Translations under genes and position numbers: made by a program
Part shown: piece by piece, positions 1 to 7,205 of the stretch
Position numbering within the stretch: position 1 is the stretch's first letter
Layout: every line of letters starts with the position of its first letter
The notes under the pieces: model-generated
What the model saw: the letters and a program-made list of their open reading frames with translations, nothing else
Told to the model about the DNA's origin: nothing
The model's database searches: none
DNA from: a virus
IMG/VR virus record: IMGVR_UViG_3300009285_003054
Coordinates: 1-64,000 of that record
Reading direction: 5' to 3' (one strand)
DNA: 64,000 bases

Positions 1-206
1 ATTCCTGACTTGATTCCTGACTTGATTCCTGACTTGATCCCCGACTTGATTCCTGACTTGATTCCTGACTTGATCCCAGACTTGATCCCAGACTTGATCC
101 ACGACTTGATCCCCGACTTGATCTCCGACTTGATTCCTGACTTGATCCCCGACTTGATCTCCGACTTGATTCCTGACTTGATTCCCGACTTGATCCCTGA
201 CTTGAA
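1..206 (-). repeat. 12-bp tandem repeat encoding a four-residue protein repeat
   Basis: About 17 copies of a 12-bp unit (minus strand CAAGTCAGGAAT and close variants) run without gaps. The length is an exact multiple of three, and the variation falls mostly at codons 3 and 4 of each unit. This fits a protein repeat kept by selection rather than a DNA-level satellite. The array continues past the left edge. Confidence 0.95.
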
Positions 207-420
207 CCAAGTATACACTGCCTAAACAGCCGGCAAACGGACTGTTTAGGTGGATCCATATCGCTGGTGGCTCAACTCCCGCGCACCGATACGCGCGGGA
301 GATGGCATCTCGACATCGACTGTCGATTGGCTCTGTGGATAGGCCAATGTCCAACCATTTTTGCCTAAAAGTTGGAAGAAGTGCTTCTTGTTCGGGTGTC
401 AAATGTTCAATCTTGGACAT
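1..420 (-). CDS. DUF6745-like repeat protein, partial (runs off left edge)
   Basis: An open minus-strand frame begins with ATG at 420 and is still open at position 1 (140 codons). The start has an AAGGAA ribosome site seven bases upstream and overlaps the end of the next upstream gene (407) by 14 bases, so translation is probably coupled. The N-terminus (MSKIEHLTPEQEALLPTFRQ) and a later STEPID stretch look like the DUF6745 family of phages and bacteria, as I recall it. From about residue 72 the protein becomes tandem four-residue units, Q-V-(R/G/W/V)-(N/D), encoded by the 12-bp repeats. Function is unknown. The opposite-strand frame over the same repeats is a shadow. Confidence 0.8.
   Translation of the reverse strand, partial: MSKIEHLTPEQEALLPTFRQKWLDIGLSTEPIDSRCRDAISRAYRCAGVEPPAIWIHLNSPFAGCLGSVYLVQVRDQVGNQVRNQVGDQVGDQVRNQVGDQVGDQVVDQVWDQVWDQVRNQVRNQVGDQVRNQVRNQVRN
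221..250. repeat. Perfect inverted repeat inside the DUF6745-like gene
   Basis: CCTAAACAG at 221-229 pairs with CTGTTTAGG at 242-250 (9 bp, 12-base loop). A second perfect 9-bp hairpin lies at 276-301 (CTCCCGCGC / GCGCGGGAG, 8-base loop). Neither has a U-tract, and both lie inside coding sequence. They are therefore RNA or DNA folds of unknown role, not clear terminators. Confidence 0.7.
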
Positions 421-700
421 ATTGTATTCCTTCGGGTTTGTATTCTCGCTGCTGGGTGACTGCGTAGTCTCCGGGAGGGAGACTAATAGTTCCATGCTCA
501 GGATGATCGATGTAGGCATCTGCTTGCGCACTGATGAAGACATCGGCACCATCGCGAAAAACATGGGACGAATCACTACTCCTAAGTGCGTGGGCGTGAC
601 CTGTAGCTGTACCACGACGTAGAACTCTATCGTGATGTGGCACTGCCGTATCCGGTATCTTGGTCACCCGCCGGATCAAAATATCTCCTTGTCTGTACAT
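407..700 (-). CDS. Small conserved phage protein (GDxLIRR / GHAHAL type)
   Basis: The protein has 97 residues from the ATG at 700, chosen because AGAAAGGAAA sits just upstream; an in-frame ATG at 724 has no such site. The N-terminal MYRQGDILIRRV, central TGHAHAL and C-terminal DYAVTQQREYKP match a small family common in phages and in bacteria next to DUF6745-type genes, as I recall. The function is not known. It overlaps the following DUF6745-like start by 14 bases, so the two are a translationally coupled pair. Confidence 0.75.
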   Translation of the reverse strand: MYRQGDILIRRVTKIPDTAVPHHDRVLRRGTATGHAHALRSSDSSHVFRDGADVFISAQADAYIDHPEHGTISLPPGDYAVTQQREYKPEGIQYVQD

Positions 701-740
701 GTAATGTTTCCTTTCTATACTCACAGGCTAAGAACTACCG

Positions 741-941
741 CTAACCTTGTTGTACCGGTTCAAACGAACCGTGTGACGCCGCCCGATGCGTAGCTTCCGA
801 TACACCGTCCGGTGAGAAACCACACGCCAATGCCATCATTCGATTCACATCATCCCGAGGATGCCAACTCGAACTTCCATCCGCAAGACCAAGACGTCTT
901 TTCTGCAGAGAGTTCAACTTCACCCACCCACACTCACTCAC
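741..941 (-). pseudogene. C-terminal segment of a gene split by in-frame stops (66 aa)
   Basis: This frame lies directly after the TGA that ends the 942-1481 frame and is in the same phase. It has only a GTG at its very start and no separate ribosome site, because the junction is a run of five GTGA/TGAG tetranucleotides. Residues downstream look like ordinary protein, for example DDVNRMMALACGFSPDGVSEA. The simplest reading is that 741-1631 was one gene that acquired stops or slipped in the tetranucleotide run. Separate translation by re-initiation is possible. Confidence 0.45.
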
Positions 942-1481
942 TCACTCACGGGCGAGTGCGTAGAGCCTCTGCGATGCCAACCGATTTGCTCCAGCCAAGT
1001 TTGTCCCTGGGGGGACCGAGAAACCCGCAGCCAGAGCTTTTACATCCTCTGCCCACCCGAATTGGATGAGGAAAGAGAAGTACCTGGTTGCATGCCACAT
1101 TACTATGCTAGACACATCGTAATCCGTAGTAACTACAGGAAGCATCTGGAATACATCTTTGCGCCACACATCTGCGTCCGGCGGGACATCTTTCTTGAGA
1201 TCAATCCCCACCCCAGTGTCAATCCACGATCTCGTCGTGTCTCGCGCATCAGCAATGATCACGTTGATACTGGCTACTGTGGTGTTGCGCTTGATTACTA
1301 CATCCACGCGGGCGAATCCTGCATGGATGGGTCGCATATCGTCGGACCAGTAGGGATAAACCAGGTATCTGAGTCTGGGATCACCCCCATGCGGACCCGT
1401 ATACAGACCAACCTCCAGCACCCAATCTCTCCCCGTCGCACCCTTGTACTTACCAAACATCAAACTGCTTGGCGGGAACAC
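942..1481 (-). CDS. Hypothetical protein, middle segment of the split frame
   Basis: This is a 179-residue frame with no family I recognise. The first start is a GTG at 1481, and an ATG lies at 1460; neither has a convincing ribosome site. It is in the same phase as the frame before it (1485-1631) and the one after it (741-941), separated only by a TAG and a TGA. The content (mixed beta-rich segments such as RDWVLEVGLYTGP and TVASINVIIADAR) looks like real protein. It could be expressed by coupling to the upstream stop, or be the body of a decayed gene. Confidence 0.5.
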   Translation of the reverse strand: MFPPSSLMFGKYKGATGRDWVLEVGLYTGPHGGDPRLRYLVYPYWSDDMRPIHAGFARVDVVIKRNTTVASINVIIADARDTTRSWIDTGVGIDLKKDVPPDADVWRKDVFQMLPVVTTDYDVSSIVMWHATRYFSFLIQFGWAEDVKALAAGFSVPPGTNLAGANRLASQRLYALARE

Positions 1482-1484
1482 CCA

Positions 1485-1631
1485 CTAGCGTTTTCCAATG
1501 TATCCGGTTATAGTGCTTTGACCGCACACCTTCAGGGGTTCAATTCTACCAAAATGATCAAACACGGTTTGATCATCGAAAATCACAGGGTTCTTAACGA
1601 CATACCTCTCCAAAGACTCAAACCCCTTCAT
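1485..1631 (-). CDS. Short frame opening the left minus-strand operon (48 aa)
   Basis: The ATG at 1631 has an excellent GGAGGAGG ribosome site, and a sigma-70-like promoter lies upstream at 1735-1763, so translation surely starts here. After 48 codons a TAG ends the frame, but the same phase stays open on the other side of that stop for another 179 codons. No family is recognised. It may be a true small protein, or the N-terminus of the split gene covering 741-1631. Confidence 0.6.
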   Translation of the reverse strand: MKGFESLERYVVKNPVIFDDQTVFDHFGRIEPLKVCGQSTITGYIGKR

Positions 1632-1734
1632 TGTAGTAGCCTCCTCCGTTTTTTTGTTTCTGACCACTTGAGCCAACTTTACAGAAATCTCACTTTACTG
1701 AACCGTTAAGTGAATATCTGCAAAGTACAAATAT

Positions 1735-1763
1735 GGTATATCTACTTGCTGCTACAATGTCAA
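1735..1763 (-). promoter_or_regulatory. Sigma-70-like promoter for the left operon
   Basis: On the minus strand TTGACA (1758-1763) is followed after exactly 17 bases by TATACC (1735-1740). It faces the gene starting at 1631, leaving an untranslated leader of roughly 100 bases. It directly follows the end of the gene-free region, where the minus strand has a run of T. Confidence 0.7.
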
Positions 1764-1764
1764 C

Positions 1765-3620
1765 AAAAAAAGAAAACATAGCAAAATCAGTATGCTTCCC
1801 GGTACACACCAACAAGTCACTAATGCAGATAAAGCATGATGGGAGCCATCAATTTAGCAACTCCCCCACCGAACCAAACTTGTGAAAGGAAAAATCGGGA
1901 ACACCAAACGTGGGGTGTATTGGGTACGTTTTCCACCCCTTGTTCCACCCTCGAAGGTCCTGGAGTTAGGATCCCCGGGTGGAGGAAAGCGACCGGGTGT
2001 TTATGCAACATCCGACCAGCGAGCCCTAATTGTAATTATGTTGCCGCCTTGGCCGCTAGCGTGATCATGTTGGGTGACAATGCCCCGTGGTGTTGGTCCT
2101 TCTGATTTGCGCCTAGCGCCGAAATAGCGTGTCGAAGCCTACACCGTGATGTCCACACACTCAACCCTCTTCTCCACCTCTCCACCGCAAGGTGCAACCG
2201 GTGATAACATAGGGATAACAAGGTGTGCATCTGGATATTATAAGACCCGGGAAGAATGCCACTGGCAACCCTGCTTAACTCGCTTTCGAGTTCTGGGAAG
2301 TCCTCTCGCTGACCCTGGGCCAGGCCGCAAGCCCCAGGTTGGACCGTAATCGGAACACCAATCTATGCGGGTGGCGATGCTGTTTTCTCCGTAATAGGGA
2401 AACGCTTTTAATTACGTCCCTCTAATTACGAAACGGGAGTTTTTAAGGTACCTTCGAGCCTATCTCCTGTTAGGACGGGATGGCCAGTCCGACCGGTCTC
2501 GCAATAAACAAAAACGTCTGACCCCCCTTCTCGTGAGGATCCGTGAGGTGTCATTCAATAGTAACCCGGTAGGTGCTCTGATGACAAAGAGCTTCTGGTA
2601 ATCCGGGATAAAAACTGGAAAGGTTCTCGATTCTGTATTCTGCGGGTAGCTACCCCGGAGAGGAGCGGAGACGGACATATGGTAATCCGGACCTGGTTGT
2701 CACTGGGCACCCGACAAAGTCTAGCTAGTCTCCCTTAGAAAAGATACCGGCTACGGTCTCGTCTCGGCTGGAACTAATAGTCAAAACCGCCAGCCTTGTC
2801 ACGTAAGCCTATGCGTGATGAACGTGGTATATGTTCACGGGTGGTAAGAGTAGGAGTAGGGCACTACGAGGTGCTAACTTGATGTTGTATAACAGCATCT
2901 GCAACCTCGGAAGTAGCAGGGACGCCATAGGAGGGATCCCCGCCCGGTTATCGTAGCAGGATACAGCACAACCGCCGTCGAGAACGAAGAATGGCTTAGC
3001 GAGAGCACATGGGGCAGGTACATAGTCCCTCGGGGATCCGTGAGTACCCCAGAAATTCTACTACAGGGAAAACGGAGAAAGAGCGTGACAAACCCGGCTT
3101 AGACACCGCCTGACTTGACAGCAGGCATATGAGATTCCGGTGCCTTTGATAAGGCGAATACGAGGTAGACTTGCTACCAGAATAACTCGAACTAGTTGAT
3201 GGGGTTCGTAACCTAATAGCAAGAGAACCTTCGGGAATCTTCCGGGGAGCATAACTTTCCTTGGCAGGACCCCTAATGGCTACAGCGTTTAGGAGTAGAC
3301 ACACGTAGCCATACCGATACAGCACTCTCTGCAACCAGCAAAGACGGGCAACCTTCACATTCTAGTAAGCAACCCACCCATACCCTTCTCTGATAATCCC
3401 CTTACTCTCTGGGATCCGAGGAGAAGCAAAAGAAGAGTGGACATCCTACTAAGAAGGATAACGTAAAACCGTTACAGAGTGCTTTCTAGGGATCCAGAAA
3501 GGAAAGGGATGGTAAGGGCGGGTTTTGTCTTCCCGGGGATAATAGAGAATCTAATAGGGGATTGACTACTTGTTTAGTATCTTCTGGATCTCTGGTAGGT
3601 ATCGACACCATTTAGTCTAC
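1765..3620. ncRNA. Candidate giant structured RNA in a 1.85-kb gene-free region
   Basis: No frame here has a ribosome site plus believable protein content. Perfect or near-perfect hairpins are packed together, especially 2277-3501. Examples are 2277-2292, 2314-2338, 2575-2592, 2766-2795, 2799-2818, 2881-2899, nested 3017-3048 (GGTAC outside TCCC/GGGA), 3108-3126, 3142-3155, 3164-3178, 3188-3208, 3272-3293, 3443-3459, 3459-3474 and 3482-3501. Large phages are known to carry very large ornate RNAs (GOLLD, ROOL) in such gaps. I cannot assign this one to a class, and the transcribed strand is not certain. A T-run on the minus strand near 1765-1775 could be the 3' end if it is read leftward with its neighbours. 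Confidence 0.55.
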
Positions 3621-4181
3621 TCAAAGGCTGGGGGTCAACCAGCCTTTGCATTTCAACGTGTTCACCGCAATTCCAATCTGGCGGGGGGTGAATTGTTTCT
3701 TGTGCTTCCACATGCACACACGGGTGACTATCTCATCCAGGCTGTCACATGGTTCGTGCTGTGTGATCCAATGTACAGTCACTAGAAGCTCTAGCCCAAA
3801 GGCCGACTCAAAACCTGATATCAGATCTGCCACACGTTCTACCCGGGCCATCGTTTCTGGATGCTGCTGCAGGATGGCTGTGGCATCCTCTATGGCACCG
3901 GGTATTAGATTGATGTGCCCGTCAGGTGCATGCCCTGCATAGCCAGAGACCATGTGGTATTCGATCATATGCATGGCATGCCACAAATTCTTCGTGTTGG
4001 GACCAAGCAATACCTTGTTGAACTTCAGGCGGAGCGGCTCACCAGCTATTTGAAGAAAGTATAGCAACTTGTATACTTCGAGCATGGTCACGAATGGGTC
4101 GAGTAGACCTCTCAGGTATGTGTCCATCAATTTCACCAAGGCAGCTCGTCCAGGCGTCATGGTGGGAACGGACGGTGCCAT
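3621..4181 (-). CDS. Stand-alone DarG C-terminal-domain homologue (candidate anti-DarT)
   Basis: The protein has 186 residues; the start is fixed by AGGAG eight bases before the ATG at 4181. It aligns along its length with the C-terminal half of the DarG antitoxin: MTPGRAALVKLMDTYL, then LEVYKLLYFLQIAGEPLRLK, then an LGPNTKNLWHAM stretch and a GYAG turn, then NLIPGAIEDA, then FGLELLVTVHWI. DarG normally has an N-terminal macrodomain that removes ADP-ribose from DNA; this gene has none. The DarG C-terminal domain is reported to block the DarT toxin directly, by mimicking its DNA substrate. DarTG systems defend bacteria against phages, so an inhibitor of host DarT is the likely role (inference). 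It lies beside the candidate structured RNA. Confidence 0.85.
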   Translation of the reverse strand: MAPSVPTMTPGRAALVKLMDTYLRGLLDPFVTMLEVYKLLYFLQIAGEPLRLKFNKVLLGPNTKNLWHAMHMIEYHMVSGYAGHAPDGHINLIPGAIEDATAILQQHPETMARVERVADLISGFESAFGLELLVTVHWITQHEPCDSLDEIVTRVCMWKHKKQFTPRQIGIAVNTLKCKGWLTPSL

Positions 4182-4280
4182 GTAAGAGGCTCCTGTATGG
4201 GTTTTCCTGCTATTGTACTTCTACTACTATACTTCTATCTTTAGAGGATTGGCTTCGGGGGATAGGGATTGAGAAGGATC

Positions 4281-4320
4281 CTGAAATGGATTGGGTGAGC
4301 CTGAAATGTATTTGGTGAGA
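4281..4320. repeat. Two adjacent 20-bp direct repeats in an intergenic region
   Basis: Units at 4281-4300 and 4301-4320 match at 17 of 20 bases. They lie in the 183-bp gap between the DarG-like gene and the acidic protein gene, upstream of the DarG-like start on the minus strand. This is where an operator or regulator site could be. No clear -35/-10 pair was found in the gap. Confidence 0.6.
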
Positions 4321-4364
4321 ATGTACCTGGCAAGATGGGAGTGGGTTAGGGGGCGACTGTCTGT

Positions 4365-5555
4365 CTACTTGTGGAATTTGAAGACCAAGTTGGCGACCGC
4401 GTCCCGGAGTGCGTCGCCTGCCTCTTTCCAACCTTCACTGTCCACGTACCAGCAGTTGTCGTCTTCACTGTCAAACAAGAAACCTGTGTTCTTCATGACC
4501 TTGCTGGTGAGCAGGGGGTTGAGCTCGGTAAGCTTCTTGCCACCATCAAGGCAGTAGAACACATCGGTGTCTACCTTCTTTTTGGTGTACCCCAGTACCA
4601 CCGGGGCATCCTCATCATCCCCGGAACCAGCACACTCATCCTCATCAGCATCCTCACACTCATCATCCCCGGAACCAGCACACTCATCCTCTTCCGCGTC
4701 ATCGTCATCCTCTTCGGTGGTGGGATCTTCCACCTTGGGTTGCTGCTTGCCAGCGCCCTTGGGCTTGCTGTCAGCCTTGGCTTCCGGAACGTCTACCATC
4801 TTGAGCTGCCCCCAACCAGCCGTCGCTAGCTGATTGTTGAGCTTTAACCAGGCGGTATCCCCGGTGGCTCCTTCGACCAACAGGCTGGTGGTATAGGCCA
4901 GCATCTCAGAAACTTTCCGGAATCCCCACTTGAGATCAGTGTTGATGTCTTTGAACGTCGCCGCCCCATCCTTGGCCCCGGCGTCAACCGCATCCTGCAT
5001 GAGCTTCTTCACTGCCTTGATGGCACTCTTCTGTGCCTTGCTCAGCTCAGCCACTGCCGGGGGGGCCGTCTCCTTCTTGGCCTTGGGCTCCGTCGGGTCC
5101 GGGGTGGTCTCTGCCTGGCCAGCCATGAGATTGACCAGCACTACCTCACACAGCAGTGCCGCGAGGTAGTAGTGCTTGTCCCGGAGCATACCGATGGTCT
5201 TGGACAACCCATCGGCGGTTGGGTTGATCAACCCTTTAAGCAGCAGGTACCCATCCTTCGGGGATCCCACACCCAGCCCCATGGTGGTGCACGCAGTCAT
5301 GATACCCTTCTTGTCCTTGTCCTTGCACAGCGCCTGGATGTGCTCCAGGGTGTAAGCGTCGGCGGGCACTTCGGGGAGCCCATTGGTGTCGGCGTCTTCC
5401 TCCAGCCCATCTTCAATGAGCTTGGCATCCTTAATGACAAAGCATATTTGTCCCACATCTGTTCCCTTCGGGATGACAATCCCTAGCCTCTTGGCCTCCT
5501 GCAGCATTTCCTTTATTTCAGTTGCTGTGGGCTTCTTGGCAGCTGTCTTACTCAT
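4365..5555 (-). CDS. Nested shorter product of the same frame (396 aa)
   Basis: Inside the 534-residue frame an ATG at 5555 has its own AAGGAG ribosome site eight bases upstream and its own promoter at 5638-5666 (TTGACA, 17 bases, TACAAT). The new N-terminus (MSKTAAKKPTATEIKEML) looks like a natural protein start. Both a long and a short form are therefore expected. The short form begins with a helical region, holds the domain shared with 45736-46020, and ends in the acidic duplicated segment plus a final folded part rich in Trp and Phe. Its abundance and acidity would suit a DNA-mimic or accessory role, but that is a guess. Confidence 0.65.
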   Translation of the reverse strand: MSKTAAKKPTATEIKEMLQEAKRLGIVIPKGTDVGQICFVIKDAKLIEDGLEEDADTNGLPEVPADAYTLEHIQALCKDKDKKGIMTACTTMGLGVGSPKDGYLLLKGLINPTADGLSKTIGMLRDKHYYLAALLCEVVLVNLMAGQAETTPDPTEPKAKKETAPPAVAELSKAQKSAIKAVKKLMQDAVDAGAKDGAATFKDINTDLKWGFRKVSEMLAYTTSLLVEGATGDTAWLKLNNQLATAGWGQLKMVDVPEAKADSKPKGAGKQQPKVEDPTTEEDDDDAEEDECAGSGDDECEDADEDECAGSGDDEDAPVVLGYTKKKVDTDVFYCLDGGKKLTELNPLLTSKVMKNTGFLFDSEDDNCWYVDSEGWKEAGDALRDAVANLVFKFHK

Positions 5556-5969
5556 GGTCCATTCTCCTTGCTGTTGTTGTGCTTGGCGTTCTGTTGTTGC
5601 ACCCTCGCCCTGGGCTTTACGCTCACCTGCACCTACCATTGTACCCGATTTGTTTCCGTTTGTCAAGCGATTTTTTTCAGCCGCAATGATTTTCTCGGCT
5701 TCCATCACGTCATCTGCTGGGAAGATACATGCATAAGCACACGTCCACTTTGATCCTACCTGACTACTTCTACCAGTACCTCTTTCCTCTACAGTTTCCA
5801 CTTTAACCGACTTACCATTGAATTTCAAGACCTTGGCCAATGTCCTTTCTCCATTGGGCATTCCGAAGAGAACTCGGTCATCTACCCGCACGTGCTGGGT
5901 TACACAGTGAAATGCATGTTCTGCTGCTTCATGTTGTACGGTTGCTTTGCAGAATGGACATTTGTACAT
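4365..5969 (-). CDS. Zinc-finger N-terminus fused in frame to acidic low-complexity protein
   Basis: One open frame of 534 residues starts at the ATG at 5969 (AAAGGAGC six bases upstream) and is driven by the promoter at 6035-6063. Residues 1-27 hold CPFC...H...C...H, a likely zinc finger, followed by a small beta domain (DRVLFGMPNGER...). The rest is the nested protein starting at 5555, described separately. Near the C-terminus there is a highly acidic stretch with a duplicated DECAGSGDDE-type unit. A 90-residue segment in the middle (from AELSKAQKSAIKAVKK) is a paralogue of the protein at 45736-46020. The function is unknown. The N-terminal part reads like a separate small protein that has no stop of its own. 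Confidence 0.75.
   Translation of the reverse strand: MYKCPFCKATVQHEAAEHAFHCVTQHVRVDDRVLFGMPNGERTLAKVLKFNGKSVKVETVEERGTGRSSQVGSKWTCAYACIFPADDVMEAEKIIAAEKNRLTNGNKSGTMVGAGERKAQGEGATTERQAQQQQGEWTMSKTAAKKPTATEIKEMLQEAKRLGIVIPKGTDVGQICFVIKDAKLIEDGLEEDADTNGLPEVPADAYTLEHIQALCKDKDKKGIMTACTTMGLGVGSPKDGYLLLKGLINPTADGLSKTIGMLRDKHYYLAALLCEVVLVNLMAGQAETTPDPTEPKAKKETAPPAVAELSKAQKSAIKAVKKLMQDAVDAGAKDGAATFKDINTDLKWGFRKVSEMLAYTTSLLVEGATGDTAWLKLNNQLATAGWGQLKMVDVPEAKADSKPKGAGKQQPKVEDPTTEEDDDDAEEDECAGSGDDECEDADEDECAGSGDDEDAPVVLGYTKKKVDTDVFYCLDGGKKLTELNPLLTSKVMKNTGFLFDSEDDNCWYVDSEGWKEAGDALRDAVANLVFKFHK
4605..4690 (-). repeat. Direct repeat encoding duplicated acidic segment
   Basis: A block of about 35 bp around the ggaaccagcacactcatcct motif occurs twice (about 4620 and 4671). 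On the minus strand it encodes two copies of an acidic DECAGSGDDE-type unit. It is a recent in-frame tandem duplication within the acidic gene. Confidence 0.75.
5638..5666 (-). promoter_or_regulatory. Internal sigma-70-like promoter for the nested gene
   Basis: TTGACA at 5661-5666 and TACAAT at 5638-5643 on the minus strand are 17 bases apart. The promoter lies wholly within coding sequence and faces the nested start at 5555. Its -35 context (TCGCTTGACA) matches that of the promoter at 46063-46091, which drives the paralogue of this protein. Confidence 0.7.
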
Positions 5970-6034
5970 TGCATGCTCCTTTGTTACATGGATGTTACAT
6001 GGAATCGTTTTCGGGGTTGCATTATGTGGGATAG

Positions 6035-6063
6035 AGTATAGCAGTAATTCGGGCGGATGTCAA
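6035..6063 (-). promoter_or_regulatory. Sigma-70-like promoter with extended -10
   Basis: TTGACA (6058-6063), 17-base spacer ending in TGC, TATACT (6035-6040) on the minus strand. It faces the gene starting at 5969. The TG one base before the -10 is the extended -10 motif. Confidence 0.8.
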
Positions 6064-6071
6064 GGGAATTC

Positions 6072-6293
6072 TTATTCTGGATCCAAGGCAGTGTGTTCTG
6101 GGCACAAGAGGGTGGCTTGCTTCTGACGCCATACCCAACCTTTCTTTTCTGCTCGTCGCGTGAGAGCATGATCAAATGGGTGAGTAGGTGATGGGGATCT
6201 ACCAGGCGAACACACCAATGTTCGCCTGGAGCACACCACGGGGATAGCGGCTTTGTATGACTGTGGTTCTACGCTCTTCGACACATATCTCAC
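6072..6293 (-). CDS. Small Cys-containing hypothetical protein
   Basis: This is a 73-residue frame starting at a GTG at 6293, seven bases after the previous gene's stop codon begins. AAGGA lies nine bases upstream, within the end of that gene. The C-terminal half (RRAEKKGWVWRQKQATLLCPEH) has the KGW...CPEH pattern seen in many small phage proteins with metal-binding Cys and His. Its function is unknown. It appears to be the last gene of the operon that begins near 16.5 kb. Confidence 0.55.
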   Translation of the reverse strand: MRYVSKSVEPQSYKAAIPVVCSRRTLVCSPGRSPSPTHPFDHALTRRAEKKGWVWRQKQATLLCPEHTALDPE

Positions 6294-6299
6294 TGTGGT

Positions 6300-7205
6300 T
6301 CATCCTTGGTACTTCCAACCAGCAAATATAATCTTTCGACTTGGTGGGATGAATCTAACAAGTGCATTCAATACACCCAAGTCTGCACCCATTCGAGCAG
6401 CAGCAATGGCTGTGCTTTTGATTTTCTTCTCGGATAGCAGCTGATATGCAGCTGCTACCATTCGGCCTTCTTCATCCGATTCAATCCACATCTGCACATT
6501 GGCCCAGAGCTGCTTGAACTCCTCAGGATTTTTTCCATCCTCTAAGCGGGTGATGTTTACCCGCTTAGCTCCGGATATACTCCTCCTAGAGGTAATACCC
6601 GCGAGAAACCGCCATATCGCTAGCTGACACGCTTCTTGGTGCTTTTCCTGGATGCATCCAAAGAGTGTTTTCAGAGCGGCCATCGGGTCAAAGTCTTTGC
6701 TAAATTGTGGAATGATAGCAGTTGTTGTACGTAACACGGCGTCTATTTTAGTTGGGTGAATTGGTCGATACCCCGCGGCCTTGATGGACTCCTGAATCCC
6801 AGCTATGGTAGGCTGGGGGGTTATCAACCCCCAGGATCCGTCCACTGCTTGCTTGGCGTCTACTATTCGGATGTTCGCTCGGAGAGCATCGAGGATCTCG
6901 GGGTCGTCGTGGACTGACACCTTGATTTCTTCTTTGGTGAGGGGTCCCAGCTTCTTGAGGTTACGTGCCCCGCACACAATGAATACAATTGATTCTTCCC
7001 CATGTCTGTTGTGAATGGCTTCTCGGATATCCTCGCGAGGTACCTCGTCAGTCACCATGATGGTGCGTGTTCCGATAATGTTGGTAGAGAACAGGAACAC
7101 AACTGCGGGACTCTGATAACCAAACCCTGCCATTTTGGGAAAATACTGCGATTTTCCCAATTTGGTCGAAGGGTTCTTTGTCTTCTCTTTGGATTTTTTC
7201 ATCAT
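6300..7205 (-). CDS. Hypothetical protein, possibly clamp-loader delta-like
   Basis: The protein has 301 residues and no family I can name with confidence. The first 120 residues alternate strands and helices (QSPAVVFLFSTN, then SIVFIVCGARNLKKLGPLT). The C-terminal 150 residues are helical (MAALKTLFGCIQEKHQEACQLAIWRF). This shape, and a position just downstream of the SbcCD and DnaX-like genes, resembles a HolA-type delta subunit of a DNA polymerase clamp loader, but no diagnostic motif is visible. Treat the function as unknown. Confidence 0.7.
   Translation of the reverse strand: MMKKSKEKTKNPSTKLGKSQYFPKMAGFGYQSPAVVFLFSTNIIGTRTIMVTDEVPREDIREAIHNRHGEESIVFIVCGARNLKKLGPLTKEEIKVSVHDDPEILDALRANIRIVDAKQAVDGSWGLITPQPTIAGIQESIKAAGYRPIHPTKIDAVLRTTTAIIPQFSKDFDPMAALKTLFGCIQEKHQEACQLAIWRFLAGITSRRSISGAKRVNITRLEDGKNPEEFKQLWANVQMWIESDEEGRMVAAAYQLLSEKKIKSTAIAAARMGADLGVLNALVRFIPPSRKIIFAGWKYQG

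Noticed and set aside
1-206. Possible CRISPR array or iteron origin from the 12-bp repeats
   Set aside because: Units are contiguous with no spacers, keep a reading frame and lie inside a coding sequence.
10-225. Plus-strand frame of repeated Ile-Pro-Asp-Leu units
   Set aside because: The minus strand reads the same repeats as the continuation of a gene with a normal N-terminus and ribosome site, so the plus frame is a shadow.
741-1631. Reassigned stop codon (TAG or TGA read as an amino acid)
   Set aside because: Three different stops interrupt frames in the window (TAG, TGA, TAA), and clear genes end with TGA, TAA and TAG at expected lengths, so the standard code is used.
1820-3358. Several frames of 60-120 codons on both strands
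   Set aside because: They lack ribosome sites, have no protein-like composition and overlap dense hairpins; none forms an operon with neighbours.
1765-3620. tRNA genes in the gene-free block
   Set aside because: I looked for the conserved T-loop pattern on both strands and found no cloverleaf; GGTTCG near 3204 does not continue into a T-arm.
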